A program made the position numbers and the translations under genes. A model generated the notes under the pieces. The model had not been told where the DNA came from and searched no databases. It saw only the letters and a program-made list of their open reading frames with translations. DNA of 64,000 nt. Source: Paramacrobiotus metropolitanus. Taxonomy: Eukaryota > Tardigrada > Eutardigrada > Parachela > Macrobiotidae. Shown in pieces: positions 48,129 through 64,000 of the stretch; position 1 is the stretch's first letter, and each line of letters begins with the position of its first letter. The DNA is taken from positions 620,001 to 684,000 of the forward strand of contig NW_026570263.1 of the NCBI RefSeq assembly GCF_019649055.1. The letters are read 5' to 3'.

Positions 48129-51100
48129 TGTTGTTAGTTATTTATTCCACGGAATCCGATAATTAGGGAGAGGCGAGGCGAACAAGTGTCCCAGCAAGAT
48201 GCACAAATCCTTAGACCACGGCAATAACGCGGCGTGCGGAAAAAAAAGGCGAAGCGCTAATCGTCAGGTAGAAAAGGGACACTACGCGCGTTAATTGACG
48301 CTGTTAGCCGCTTGCTGCTATAATTAGCCCGGCTTCCGCTTGTTCATTGGGCGATGATTATAGCCGGTGTTTGGTTACATGCGGCTGAAGCGTGGTCAGC
48401 AAAGCGCAGGTACATTCAGCCCAACGAATGTACGTATCTGACATAATTTGTGCAGGCAGGATGCCGGTGGCCACCGGAAGTCGAGTGGATGCTGCACCGT
48501 GCCGGTAAAGAGAGGAAAAAGCAGGTAAGTTCCGTGCACAGATACAGTATGTACGACGCGGCTCGATCGATGCCGCATTTGGTCATGTGGAAGTAATATT
48601 TGCTCCCCAAAATAGCTCCAGATAAATTCAACTGGATTTTTCTCTGCGCTGCAAGGTACTGATAACATTCCGCTCAGCATATACCGTACTGCGCACAACA
48701 GTACTTGACAGCGGAGAATTATTTGCGAATTACTTTCGAAGACCGGATATTTAATATACGACATACGTAATTCAAGTTGCTTTGAAAGTGCCGGTGATAT
48801 TGAGAACTTCGATCATTCTGATCTGTTCCGCTGTCGAAAAGGACAACATCAGAATGCAGTGACCGCCCGCTCCACTGCAGCGGCCATTAAAGCGTGCACC
48901 GGCAGGTGAAATTCCACCGCAAAGGTCACCAGCTCAATTTTACATTTGCCCAAAAATTATGCAAAATAAAACACAATCTAAAACGCAGCTAAATAAAAGT
49001 CTGAAGGGGTGGTTGTAGTCTGCAGCGCTAGAAAGTAGAACATTCATCTACACATTTCAAGTTTACATAATTGCATCCTTATTTGCGTAGTTATCGAATT
49101 TTAACCTAATGTAAAAGCTGCACTGGCGTGACCTTTTTCGAAATGGTTGTCCCTGACGACCTGCTTTATACTTGGTCTATTCCTGGAGCTGACAGTTGGA
49201 TAGGCCCAAGAATTTAAGGAACCAAAGCAGAGCATATTACATTAGCAATCAGGAGATACAACAGGTGTCCAAGGTGGACCGCCTCTCGTCCACTAGAAGC
49301 ATTTAACCTGATACACAGGTAAGGGAAGCCGACAAAATGGATCTGTAACTCTGGGGAAAAAACTGGCTCAGAGGCTGGCCGGGCGGGCTCTATATAGTTT
49401 GAAGCTATCGGGGATTCGGGTGGGGCGCGTGTAGGGCTGTGTGTTGCATGGCTAGTGTGGCGGGCCACTGTCACGCTGGAGGGGTGCGGCACTGCGGACA
49501 ATGTTGACGTTCTACAAAGCGGCAGGCTGGCAGGTACCGGTACCGTAACATGTGCAGATGTTACCTCGTATTAATGCCGGGGCCTGGCAGTGGACGGCTA
49601 AAGCTGCGACTGCTGCGTCGTACTGTTGGCAGTGACGCGCATATCCGTTGCGACTTCGTTCAGCACTTAACAGCGAACTCAGAACTGGCACGTACCCGAG
49701 GAATGCATTTCCGACTTGTCTGCTTTCCATAATTATACTATAATCAGAGCAATTAGAACACAAGACTGCGGTGGCGGTGATCGATGAATGACATTGCGTT
49801 GTACTCGGTGTTGAGGCGCCGGGACGCGCACTCCACCTAAACGGCCGGACCGTCGCCCAATTCTTATTGTTGTCGAGGGAATCAAATACCACTTTATGCT
49901 TCAAAATATGATTCCGGTACGGTAATTCCCAACAAAAAATTCAAAAATCCAATTTCTCTATGTAAACAATGGGATTTTTCCCTTTGCACCAAATCAAACG
50001 CGAATCTCACTGCCACACCGGGTGGTGGCAACGGCGTCACGCACCGGAAGCTCTAATACGCTGCGCAGGCACGCAAAGCGTACGTCCGACGTATGGGAGC
50101 TGCGCAGAGCGTAGCGCGCACGCGCAGAGGTCGATGCCCGTTACGATAAAGCACGTATGCTGTTCACAGCTTTTTTCCTGCATGAAAGTTTTCACGCAAA
50201 AGTGCGAGAGTCATGTCGCTGCTGTCAGCTGCTTGGTTTTTACAATCTTATCCTACAATTCGAAAATTAGCAAGTACATTTATTTAAGTCAGTAGATTTC
50301 AGTAACCATTGGTACGAGATTCTTTGGGGATACTGTTGGGGAACTGATTGGAAGCAGTCCGTCAGTGTGAGAAGTTGGCTTGCTTGCAGATCGTGTTGGA
50401 GCATGCGTTGAGCCTCGCGGTGCTCCTCTCCTCCTTTCCCCTCATTAGTCATCCTAATTGCTTCTCCCCGGGATGGATGGCTGAAATGGTGATTATGCTG
50501 GTTCGTGTGGTAGCTTTTCTGAGTGGATGCGTGGTTGGGTGCGCTGCACAGCACATGCTGCTGATAAAGTGCTAATCATAACAATCTGCATCGATCGATC
50601 TCCATTCTCCAGCAGTCAGTCTGTCTACCCTACCTACAGGTCTTTCTCTTGCTGTCTTGCAGACTGCGATAAGGAATCGCCAGTGCCACGGTTAATTGCA
50701 GTCTTGGAGTTCTGTGAGGTGTGCTGTACTGTCATTTGATTCTTGCTGAATCGGCCGTGTAATCTCGTTGCGATGGCAGTGTGTGGGACGTGTTGATCGA
50801 GTGGAAAGCTGCCTTGTGACTGGATTCCTGAGGTGAGACCGTAAGAGCGTAAGCTGCAGACAGGATTCTGATCAATTGTGTAAGAAGATTCTGACTATCG
50901 TTTTATGGTTTCTTCTTCAGTACGTATACTTTATGGATATTTGTGACTTTGTCAAAGAGTTCCTGATGGCTGTTGATGTTCTGCAGTGGAATAGCTCTTA
51001 CCAGACTAAAATTAATGGAAATCCAGATTAAAATTTAAAAGAGTCATATTAAAACCAATTGGGATGACTGGATGAGTGTTTTAACTTTTAATAACTGAAT

Positions 51101-51437
51101 TTTAAATTAAATAACTGAAACCTGCAAATCAAGAGAAAATTAAGTGTTCTTTTTAAAAATGAGTGTGTGTGTTTAAATCCAAAATAAACAAAAAAATCGC
51201 CATAGAATGTTGATACAATCATCTTAAATGAGCGTTTGAAAAGCTGTGGTTAAACTGTAAAAATGAGAATGAAACTAAACAAATTACTTGATAGTAAAAT
51301 CAGCTTTAAGGAGTGTACGTGCTTAAACGAGTGATAAACGTGCTTACACTTTGCAGGTTCTGTGGGAAGAAAAGGTCGCAGGGATTGCGTCCCCCTCCTT
51401 GCCCGCAAGTTCTATTCCCTTGGTCTCTTGGTCAGAA
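48129..51437. other. Divergent intergenic region between troponin T and CUL1
   Basis: This 3.3-kb stretch lies between the troponin T start (minus) and the CUL1 start (plus). It must hold both promoters and the 5' UTRs. A 3' splice acceptor at 51356 (acactttgcag) shows that CUL1 has at least one upstream non-coding exon, whose position I could not fix. Frames within it are short and show no domain. Confidence 0.45.
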
Positions 51438-54400
51438 ATGAGCGGACAGCGCCTGCAGCCGCACGGCGCCGGCTCCCTCAACGGCGCCGTGGCCGACGGC
51501 TGGTCGGGGTCCCCCGGGACGGGCGGTGGCCCCGGTGGTCCCCCCGTCCGCCACGCGTCGGGGATGAACCGCAAAGTGACGCTGGAGGAGCTGTGGAAGG
51601 GATTAAAGCCCGGCCTGCTCTCCGTCTTCCACCTCAAGGGCATGAACCGCGCCGCCTACATGCTCCACTACTCGTCAGTGCCCCCCGGCGCCCCTTTTAT
51701 CTCGGACTGTGTTGATGTGACTGTGTGTGTTGCAGACACGTGTACGGCTACTGCATCTCCATCCCGGCGGCCACCGACGAGAACGACGCCTCGGCCGGCC
51801 CCGGTCCCGCCCATCCCACCGTCTCCTTGAACTCCCGCGCCCCCACCAAGAAGCCCAAGGCCAACTCCTCCGCGTCGCCCTCCACGCAGGCCTCCTGGGT
51901 GGGCATGGAGCTGTACAAGAAACTGCGCGACTACATCGTCGACCACCTCCACGGCGTGCTGACGGTCAGTAACATTTCCAAGTAAAGTATTTTTAATTTA
52001 TCTAATTTAAAGCCTGTGTATTTATTTTTAAGAAAATCTCCTAGTGTTTATTTATGTGTTTGTTTGTGCTCTTTCGTGCTTATACGACGCTGTCGACCGT
52101 ACGCTTTCATGCAGAATAAAGTGAGTATTTTTTATTTATTTTTCCTACAAGTTAATTTATTTTTTTTGTATTTTTAAATTGAATTATTGTGTTGAAATTG
52201 TTTGTGGTTTGTGCAGCAAATCAAGGGATACCACGGCGACAGCCTGCTGGGCGTGTACTGCGCCAAATGGAAGGACTTCCGCTTCTCCAGCCAGGTGTGC
52301 AACGGCATCTGCGACTACCTCAACCGGCACTGGGTCAAGCGCGAGAACGACGAGGGCCGCAACAAGGACGTCTACACCATTTACGGGGTATGGGAATTTA
52401 TTGCCGTTTGTATTCACTCTGCAATCGGAACACTTAACTCTATGTTGGCTGCGTGTGCAGATGTGTCTGGTGCAGTGGAGGGAGTATGTCTTCACGCCCA
52501 TTGAACAGCAGGTAAGCGACAGCATTTCTTTGCAGTATAAGTGTTTTTTCATGGAAATTTTCCATAATTTATTTATCATTTATATGTGTGTTATGTTTTA
52601 TTTTTCGAATATATTTTATCATACCGAGCTTTATTCATTTATTTATCAGTTTAATAAGTTATTTATTGTTTATCTGGTAATTGTCATTTTATTTGTTATT
52701 TATTGTGTTGTTTATTAATTCTGTTCATCTGCTGTAGTTGTCGCGCGCGGTGCTGGATCTGATCAACGCCGATCGCAACGGCGAGTCAATTAACAGCCAG
52801 TTACTGCGGGAAATCATCGATAATTTCGGTAAATGAATGCAATTGCGCTTAATTTCCGGATGAATGATTGTTGATCACGTGCTGCGTGTGGCAGTGGAGC
52901 TGGGCGTGACGTCGGACGCGCAGGAGGAGGCCAACCGCAAGGGCGAGAAGGAGGCGCGGCGGGCCGGGCTGGAGGTGTACAGTTCGGCCTTCGAGGGGCA
53001 CTTCCTGGAGGAGACGGCGGCCTACTACGTCCAGGAGAGCGCCACCTTCCTCCGCAACAACTCCGTCAACGACTACATCAAGAAGGTATCAGTTCTGTTT
53101 CGGTTTGGCGGATGGCGTGAAGTTTTATTATATGATTTTTCATTCGTTTTTGAATGATGATTGTTTGGTGTGCAGGTGCAGAGTCGACTGATCGAGGAGG
53201 AGGAGCGCTCGGTGAATTATCTGCACGAGTCGACGGCGCCGGCGCTGAAGAAGGTGCTGGAGGACGTGCTCATCATCCGCCACACCGAGGCCTTCCACGC
53301 CGAGTTCATCGTGCTCCTAACGCAGGACAAGATTGACGGTATGTTAGTGCTTCCATTGCAAAATACCCATTTAATCGGTTGATCGGTCCAGTAATTATAA
53401 TCCATTTATTTCTAATTAAAAATCCATCCATTCAGTTTTACTTAAATAATTATTGAGTATTGAGTAGTTCTAATCAATCAATCATTAGTAAAATTTATTT
53501 TAATTAATAAAGAAATGCTTTTTATTTAAATTTTCGATAATATATGTATTATCATCAAGATATATTTTTTTAACGAATTAATAATAATTAATGTAATTTT
53601 GCGGTGTCGTGCGGTGTAGAGTTGGCGGCCATGTACAGCCTGATCAGCCGCGTGCCGAGCCTGGTGGAGGAGCTGCACCGGCTGGTGGAGACGCACATCA
53701 AGAGCCACGGCGCCGCCGCCGTGGCGCGCAACGTCGACCAGCTGGTCGGCGATCCGCGCGCCTTCGTCCTGACCATCTTGGACGTGTACTACCGCAGTCT
53801 CAAGCTCATCCAGGGCGCCTTCAAGAGCGACCTCGGCTTCTCCATTGCCATGGACCGGGTACGTGCTCTCTCGGGTCCGCATCGCTACGTACGATCATCA
53901 GCCTTTATCACAGAAAATTACCTGAACATAAGTCTCAAAAATTTCCCAAAATTAACCAAAAACCTTTACAGTAATAAATACTGGAAAATACCAACATTAT
54001 ACAGGATTAATTAACCAGAAAACAGTTAAAAATTTACGATTGAACAGTTAGACGGAAGTCACCAAGAAAACATTAGAAATACTCCAAAAAAATGGGATAT
54101 TATAATAATTTCAAATTATAGAAAGATTTTAACGAAGAAATGTGTGTGTGCAGGCTTTCAGCACACTGGTGAACAATAACGAGGTGACCGCCGCCGCCAA
54201 GAGTTCCTCCAAAGTGCCGGAGTTGTTGGCCCGCTACTGTGATGCGCTACTGAAGAAGAGGTGCGCAGCGCTCGCGCTTACGGATTGTCTAACATGCGGA
54301 TGAAATTATTAATGACTTTTACCTGCATAATTCATTAGAATTATCTGATGTTTTCTGAATGAATTTATTTCGTGCCTTTGCAGTCAGAAGAATCCGGACG

Positions 54401-56371
54401 ATGCGGAGCTGGACGAGTCGCTGAACCGCGTGATGATCATCTTCCGGTACGTGGACGAGAAGGACGTGTTCCAGAAGTTCTACGGCAAGATGCTGGCCAA
54501 ACGGCTGGTCACGGGCCTCTCGGCCAGCGACGACTTCGAGGCCGCCATGATATCCAAGCTGAAGGTGGCCCCTTTACTTGCGGTGTGTCCCTCCGCATCA
54601 TAGATAAACGGCGCTGTTTGTGTCGAACAGGCGGTGTGCGGGTTCGAGTACACGTCCAAGCTGCAGCGCATGTTCCAGGACATGGGTCTGAGCAAGGACC
54701 TCAACGAGCAGTTCAAGCAGTACCTGGAGCGCCACACCCCCGCCGGGACCGCGACCGGCAGCGGGACGGAGGCCCCGCCCCTCCTGTCCAGCAAGGACCT
54801 GGAGTTCACCGTGCAGATCCTCAGCACCGGCGCCTGGCCCTTCAGCGAGCGCACCGCCCTCACCCTCCCCACCGAGGTACAGTACACTAACCCATCAGCA
54901 ATTATTCTATTCGCCAGTAATTAAACATTTTTTTAATATATTTTCGGCTCTCATGCTGGTAAATATTTGGTTAATTCATTGTTAATTATGATAAAGTAGA
55001 CAAAGTCTAGTTTGGTTGAAGATCGTTGCGCAGTTGTTTTTGTGTCACGTTTGGAAGCAGTGTTAGCTGGTTATCATCGCATGGTCATCGCCCGACTGTT
55101 ACGTTGCAGTACTACAAACTTACGCCAGTATTGTGTCAAGAAATTATCGTAGAATTGTGGCACATAAAGTAAGTAAGAGTTGCTGGACTGCGTTAACGCC
55201 ACTGATGAAAAATTATGGTTTAAACCGGTTTGATTTGCATCGAAAATATTTTTCTCATCATAAATAACCATTAACTGAACTGATAAGTTAGTGTTAAATT
55301 TAATTAAGGTGTTAAATTTAAATTATTGAATGAGAACATGAAGAATAAATCAGTGAAATGATCGTTAATCATGAGTGATTATTATTGCGGTTGTGCTTGC
55401 AGCTGGAGCGGCCGGTGACGGTGTTCCGGGAGTTCTACCACGGGAAGTACAGCGGCCGCAAGCTGACGTGGCTGTACAACATGTCGCGGTGCGAGCTGAG
55501 CGCCAACTGCTTCCGCAACCGCTACATCCTGCAGGTGTCCACCTACCAGGCCGCCGTGCTGCTGCTCTTCAACGACACGGACGCCTGCTCCCTGGGACAG
55601 ATGGCGCAGCTGGTCAACTGCGAGGCGGCGCTGCTGGCGCAGATCCTCGTCGCGCTGGTCAAGAGCCGCATCCTAACCACCGACGACAGTCCCACGGCGC
55701 CGCGGGCCAGCGTCTCGGAGGAGCCGGGGCTCGGGGAGGCCGCCGGGGCGGGGGCGGGCGCCGAGGTCGAGGAGAAGGATCTGGAGCCCGGCACCGTGCT
55801 GCGCCTCAATCTCGGCTTCAAGAGGTACACTCGCACCAGAAAATAATCCCAATAAAATAGCCAAACAACTGATTAATCATACCAATAGCAGATTTATTAG
55901 GAAAATGATTGGTGTGTAGTAAGAAGCTGAAGATCAACCTGAACATGCCGATCCGCGCGGAGCAGAAGCAGGAGGAGGAGAACACGGCGCGCGTCATCGA
56001 GGAGGACCGCAAGCTGCTGATCCAGGCCAGCGTGGTGCGCATCATGAAGATGCGCAAGAGCCTCAAGCACCAGCAGCTCATCGGCGAGACCCTAGCCATG
56101 CTGGCCTCCCGCTTCAAGCCCACCGTGCCCCTCATCAAGGTACCCAGTTAATCCTTCCAGTTAATCAGCTCTTTACTTTTAATTATTATCAAGTTGGTGG
56201 ATAATCAGTTGGTAACTGAATAGCGATTTATTAATCAGTTGAAAAAATAATGCTCGATATTAATTGGAGCTGTTTGTGGTGGTTGGTTAGAAGTGCATCG
56301 AGATCCTCATCCAGAAGGAGTACATGAAGCGCGACGAGGAGAACCGCGATCTGTACAACTACATCGCCTAA
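51438..56371 (+). CDS. CUL1: Cullin-1 (14 exons)
   Basis: Exons 51438-51673, 51736-51964, 52217-52387, 52461-52511, 52738-52828, 52895-53085, 53176-53338, 53620-53858, 54154-54260, 54384-54564, 54631-54876, 55403-55824, 55920-56139 and 56291-56371 join in frame to 875 aa (human 776). A Gly/Pro-rich extension of about 36 residues precedes the cullin repeats. Diagnostic CUL1 blocks are [46 protein letters not shown] and [16 protein letters not shown]-like [17 protein letters not shown]. The winged-helix end has [15 protein letters not shown] with the NEDD8 acceptor lysine and finishes DLYNYIA. Two Ala/Gly/Thr-rich insertions (exons 11 and 12) account for part of the extra length. It is the scaffold of SCF ubiquitin ligases, binding Skp1/F-box at the N terminus and Rbx1 at the C terminus. 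AATAAA is at 56517-56522. Confidence 0.95.
52115..52120 (+). other. CUL1: Possible 6-nt CUL1 microexon
   Basis: ttcatgcag|AATAAA|gtgagtat is an acceptor and a donor exactly six bases apart between exons 2 and 3, both of which are in phase 0. Inclusion would add Asn-Lys without shifting the frame. It may be an alternative microexon or chance. Confidence 0.35.
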
Positions 56372-56516
56372 ACTGGCACGGCGGCATGCCCACCGCCCCC
56401 GGGCGCCGCCGCCCTTATGGCGATTTGCGAGCAGGGAATGGGATGGTTTTGTGATACGGTCGCGGATCGGGTTGGACTTATTAGAATGTTGTGTGTTTCT
56501 GTATTAGTTTCTAGTA

Positions 56517-56522
56517 AATAAA
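56517..56522 (+). terminator. CUL1 polyadenylation signal
   Basis: AATAAA lies 146 bases after the CUL1 stop codon, the expected place for cleavage and polyadenylation. Confidence 0.6.
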
Positions 56523-57780
56523 TCGTCTAAAGCCCTTTAATGTTTATTATTAATGCGCCCCATGTTGAGCGTTGGATATCCAATTTAATCTGTAGAATAT
56601 TCAGGAAATCTGTAGAATATTGATTACTGTAGATTAGGCGCGTTCTTGTGTTGCCAGCTGCAGCGGCGTGCTTTCTCGTCGCCGCTGAACGTTTGTTTTT
56701 AATCTACGGTTGTCTTCTGTGTTCTGCTAACAGTCAGGCTGGGATTGCTGTTAATTTAATAAATCTTACGCCAGAATCGATTATCGGTTTTTCTTCTTGA
56801 CAATTTGCACGTTAATTTATTAACAATGTTGCGCTCAACAAAGTAAAGCTGCACGAACAACGGCACATGTACAATTCGGCAAATCGAGTACAAATCAGAA
56901 TTCAACCGGAAGCTCGGCTCAGATCGCGTCGGTGTCTTTCCGCGCCGGTCACCGAACCAAACCAAAACACGGGAAACAGACGCAATGACAGACAGGCCGG
57001 GCCGACGCGGAGGGCCACCAGAGAGAAACCAACTAACGAGAACACTTGGGCAAAGCTGCATACTATAAGAAAACAAAAAAATCTAATTCAGAGTACTATA
57101 TTATATAGGAACATCATCGACAAGAGTATTGCTCGCCAGAGATTGCTGCACATGTTCACACTGGTCGCTGCCTCCCCGTTTCCCATCCGTAATCCCAATG
57201 CGGGAAAGGTCAGCGGCTGAATATACAGAAGGAAGTGCGGTCAACAGCGGGCCGCACTTCGGCACAAACAAGAACGTCCTGATTCCGCAACGGACCGGTC
57301 AATGTGCGGGTGTCGATGAGTCAGCCGTTTTCCGTTGGCGGAATTAGAGTAGCAAGAAGAGAGAGATCGTGGTGTGAGTTAAGAGGCGCGCGAATCGATG
57401 CCGGTATCCAACGCTAACGCTGGCACACGTTGACATGACCGGTTGCAGCGCAAACGCGTACAAATTAGCAGTAAGCACCGATGATATGAACGCTTCACCA
57501 GCGCGGTCAGTTATGGAAAGGTCATGGATGCCGGACACTGTCTGGTCAATATTGGTGCGAATATATATGGCCACGTTGGTGGTGTGTGACGCGGGATTGG
57601 CTAATAAGTTGCGATAAACAACGACTTCGAGCGGCCGCTGACGGATCGCTCCAAGCGGACTAGATAGCTTCGGTAGAATAGCATGGACTGCACACAACAG
57701 AAAAATACTGGGCACCGACAAGCAAAAATCACCAATCACCACGGATAATATATAACGCTGGGTAGTATCTTCCGGATGGT
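56523..57780. other. Convergent spacer between CUL1 and the zfh-1 gene
   Basis: No gene is supported. It should hold the 3' UTR of the zinc-finger homeobox gene on the minus strand. Overlapping short frames on both strands show no domains. Confidence 0.45.
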
Positions 57781-61179
<3,399 letters not shown>

Positions 61180-61312
61180 CGGCAGCGCCCGCTCCACAGC
61201 GTCGCCGCCCGGTGGGAGGGGCTGACCTGGCGCACCTGGGGACAGATGGCTGGATGGTGTTAGGCTGTGCGGGCGGTCAGCTGCCTGCTCGCCCTTCTCC
61301 TCTGCAATGCGG

Positions 61313-64000
61313 CGTCGCTATTAGCGCACAGTCACGATAAACAGCGCAGGCTGCTATCCTATCCTGTCGGCTACTGCCGTAATTATGCAAGCGCCAAGTG
61401 CAGTTTCTCCCACCAACTGCTGTCCGGTTTTAATCCCTTAGGTCAGTCAACAATATTTCCACTAATTTCTACATTTATACTTTTACGTATCCGATAACAA
61501 ATTTCATACTGCACAGAACGACAGTAATTTACATACAATTCTGATAGTTTTCGTTACCGGCTGTACCTTTTACAAAAAATTTATACGAGTAATACCAGAT
61601 CATTAAAATAACAACAGCACTGACTAAATAAAATTGTTTATTGTTGTCGATTTGTCGAATGCCGGACAAGTCACATATAGAACTTATCGTTAGAAGTATA
61701 TATAAACAGGTATGTACAGAATACGTCGGTGTACTCTGCATATAATATGCGCAGAAGTACCGATACTTGTACACAATAAACAGCAAAAAAATGTAATTTT
61801 GCTGTTTAATAATAAATTTTTAGTACGGTGACGAGTCATGACTTCCAGTTGCAGGTACAATGTACAACTTTACATGCAGAGTACATGCAACTGACTGGCG
61901 ACCGGTTTTACGTACGCTCGTTTCAGAACACTGATAAAAAAATTATTTTGGTGTAAATTCTAAAGAACCGTGTACAAGTAATGTGCTGCTGCGACCGAGA
62001 CGGCTGCTACCAAAATAAATTTACACAGCAGTTATGCCAAATGGGAAGAAAGAAGGAAGTGGTGGCAATTAAACCAAATACATAGATCCCGGAGCGTAAC
62101 AACATGACAACACTTACTCTGATTATCAACAACAACATCCAACGATCTCAGAGAAACACGTAATCCTGACTCATCGAACTACAGGTCCGTTGTATCGAAC
62201 AACATAACCAGCGAAATTGTGGAGCTCATGAGAAAAAGAAGCCAAGTCTACTTAGCTAGTGCGGGAGACAAATACGCGCATTAACCGATAAAAGTCCAGG
62301 ACAAACTGGATGATTTGGCCATGATAATTATCTATCTGATGCTGTCCTACAAGTGGGGCTTGTTGTTGAGCAAACGAATCGCAGATTGTCTGGCTATCCT
62401 GAACGCACAAGTGCCGGGAGCTGTGTGCAGCGCACGTGTGCTTATGCATGCCTATTCCCGTCCCTTCTGCTCCTATCCCCGCTCGGCCTGTGCCCATATG
62501 TGTGCGAGTGACAGCCAGCGAGTGCCATTAATGCCCGTCCCGTGCTCTCCCTTTAATTTCTCACCTACACACTGAGCACTGGGATGCAGCCCTGTCCCGA
62601 CGCCGTGATCCCGATATAAATCGCCCATCTGTCGGCGTTGCGCATGTGTGGAGTGTGTGCCAGTTGTTGACCGCATACCGCAATGAAATGCACTGGCCAG
62701 TTCAACCTTGCCTCGCTGTCTGCAAGATCGATCGTGCACCTATGCGACTGTATGCAGGCCATCTCACTGCAGCGCTGCGGATATATCCGCTGACCAGGCC
62801 AGTCAAGCCACGCCTCTCTCTCGTCTGTTTCACTGCTTCTGCCAGCTTCTCTCTCGTCTCTGTCTCTATGGCTCTGTCTGCTCAGTCACTCGGCCGTATT
62901 AATTACTTTATACACTGCGCTGCGTCTACCCGCGTGACGCGTCTCTCTCTCTCTCTCTCTCCGCTGTGAGCTGATTTGACCTGAGCCACTATGCAAAGTG
63001 AAAATAGTAAAATGGCCCAGATAATCGATCGATACAAGTACAAGTATAACAATAATTATTATACGCCGCGGCCAGCACTGTCATCCCCGCATCCCCGCTC
63101 ATATTCTCCATTCAGATGCAGTGCCAGTGGTGGTGCTGTAACAACACGGCTTACTGCGGCGCTGGCCTCGTTTGCGCTGACAATCAGCCGAGTGGAGATT
63201 TGTCTGCACCGTTGCCGTGTGTTCTGTAGTGGTGGCGTGAGTTGCGAGGTTTCGCTGGCGGAAGAGGAATGATTACATTTACATACTGTACACGGGCCAG
63301 CCAGGATTGGCAATCAGCCGCGCCGCGCAGCGCCGCCGCTTCGACGTTGTTGTAGCGTCGTTCACTCTGCTGGATGCAGCTGACTCAACCAACCAGGACG
63401 ACGCGTAATGTACACCTCCACTACAAGTATACAACGCAGGCGCACACCTAACTTCCAGCACCATCCGTGGCCTGCAGGCTTTTTCCGCGGCATCCGGTAT
63501 AGGCCAATCTTATGCGAGGACGACCGACGATGTGCGCCCAGGTTGACGCAAACAGCAAAATTAATACTTGCGGCTGAACATCCATTAGCAAGTGCCATTT
63601 TACGGTACTGCGCGTCGCACCTACGTCCCTGCCGTAAAAGGACCTATAGGCACGTAATATTCTAGGATTGTCAGACAAAATGGGTGCTGGCCGCTGAGAC
63701 GAAAGAAACCGAATGTTGTAATCTGTAGCGCAAAACTGGCAGAATAACCGTATCCAGGTGATACATGTATAATTATGGCAAATAATTTTATATACGTACA
63801 ACATGTAAACTTTAACTTTTACCTGCCACCTTTATAAATATTCTCGTAGAAAGTAGTATCTATTATCTAACCGGTAAATACAAATAAAGGAAGATATGAT
63901 AGCGCTAACAGGAGTGATTCGATTCAATACGGATGACGAATAAGCATGTCGCTGGCAAAAGAAAACGACGATATGACTTACGGGCACAGATACGTTTTGA
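61313..64000. other. Upstream region of the zfh-1 gene, no gene seen
   Basis: 2.7 kb without a frame I can recognise on either strand. It contains a short (TC)n tract at about 62941-62960 and a stretch rich in ctgtctc words around 62800-62890. Regulatory sequence or distant 5' exons of the zinc-finger gene would be expected here. Confidence 0.4.
62941..62963. repeat. (TC)n microsatellite
   Basis: An uninterrupted run of about ten TC units in the region upstream of the zfh-1 gene. Confidence 0.8.

Noticed and set aside
63965-64000. Possible minus-strand exon end with a GTAAGT donor at the right edge
   Set aside because: Too short to test a reading frame, and the donor-like string can occur by chance.

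Overview
The window is animal nuclear DNA. Genes are split by many short GT-AG introns, exons are GC-rich, and introns and intergenic stretches are A/T-rich. Gene content (troponin T, a SorLA-type receptor, a ZEB/zfh-1 homeobox gene) indicates a bilaterian with striated muscle, most likely a small ecdysozoan. A tardigrade would fit the compact introns and the unusual F-box family, but this is inference. There are no bacterial, organellar or viral genes.

Layout. Positions 1-23,000 are a repeat-rich accessory region built from tandem copies of one minus-strand F-box unit. It holds two intact three-exon genes (A 5237-1765 and B 8819-6750, both 551 aa), one copy with a frameshift (D 22222-20062) and one decayed first-exon copy (C 18333-17651). 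A further copy probably lies just left of position 1. The spacers carry relics of the last exon of the neighbouring SorLA gene, two retroelement fragments, a conserved 50-bp block, a tRNA-like Pol III module and a MITE. Inside this region, on the plus strand at 9920-15562, is an unusual gene with four Ulp1/C48-like domains (two with complete catalytic residues, two decayed), an integrase-C-terminal-like domain in front and a PHD-like finger at the end.

Positions 23,177-61,312 are a conserved gene block: SORL1/SorLA (-, 21 coding exons, about 2258 aa); TM9SF2-type nonaspanin (+, 11 exons), head-to-head with SORL1; an HP1/Polycomb-like chromobox gene (-); troponin T (-, 9 exons, with a 6-nt microexon and a GC-AG intron); cullin-1 (+, 14 exons plus a possible 6-nt microexon); and a ZEB/zfh-1 zinc-finger homeobox gene (-, 6 exons seen, 5' end open). 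Positions 61,313-64,000 show no gene I can support.

How the genes relate: SORL1 and TM9SF2 both act in Golgi/endosome trafficking and share a 1.3-kb divergent intergenic region. Cullin-1 is the scaffold of SCF ubiquitin ligases, which use F-box proteins such as the cluster at the left end. The chromobox protein and zfh-1 are nuclear repressors. Exon coordinates come from hand splicing with reading-frame continuity checked at every junction.
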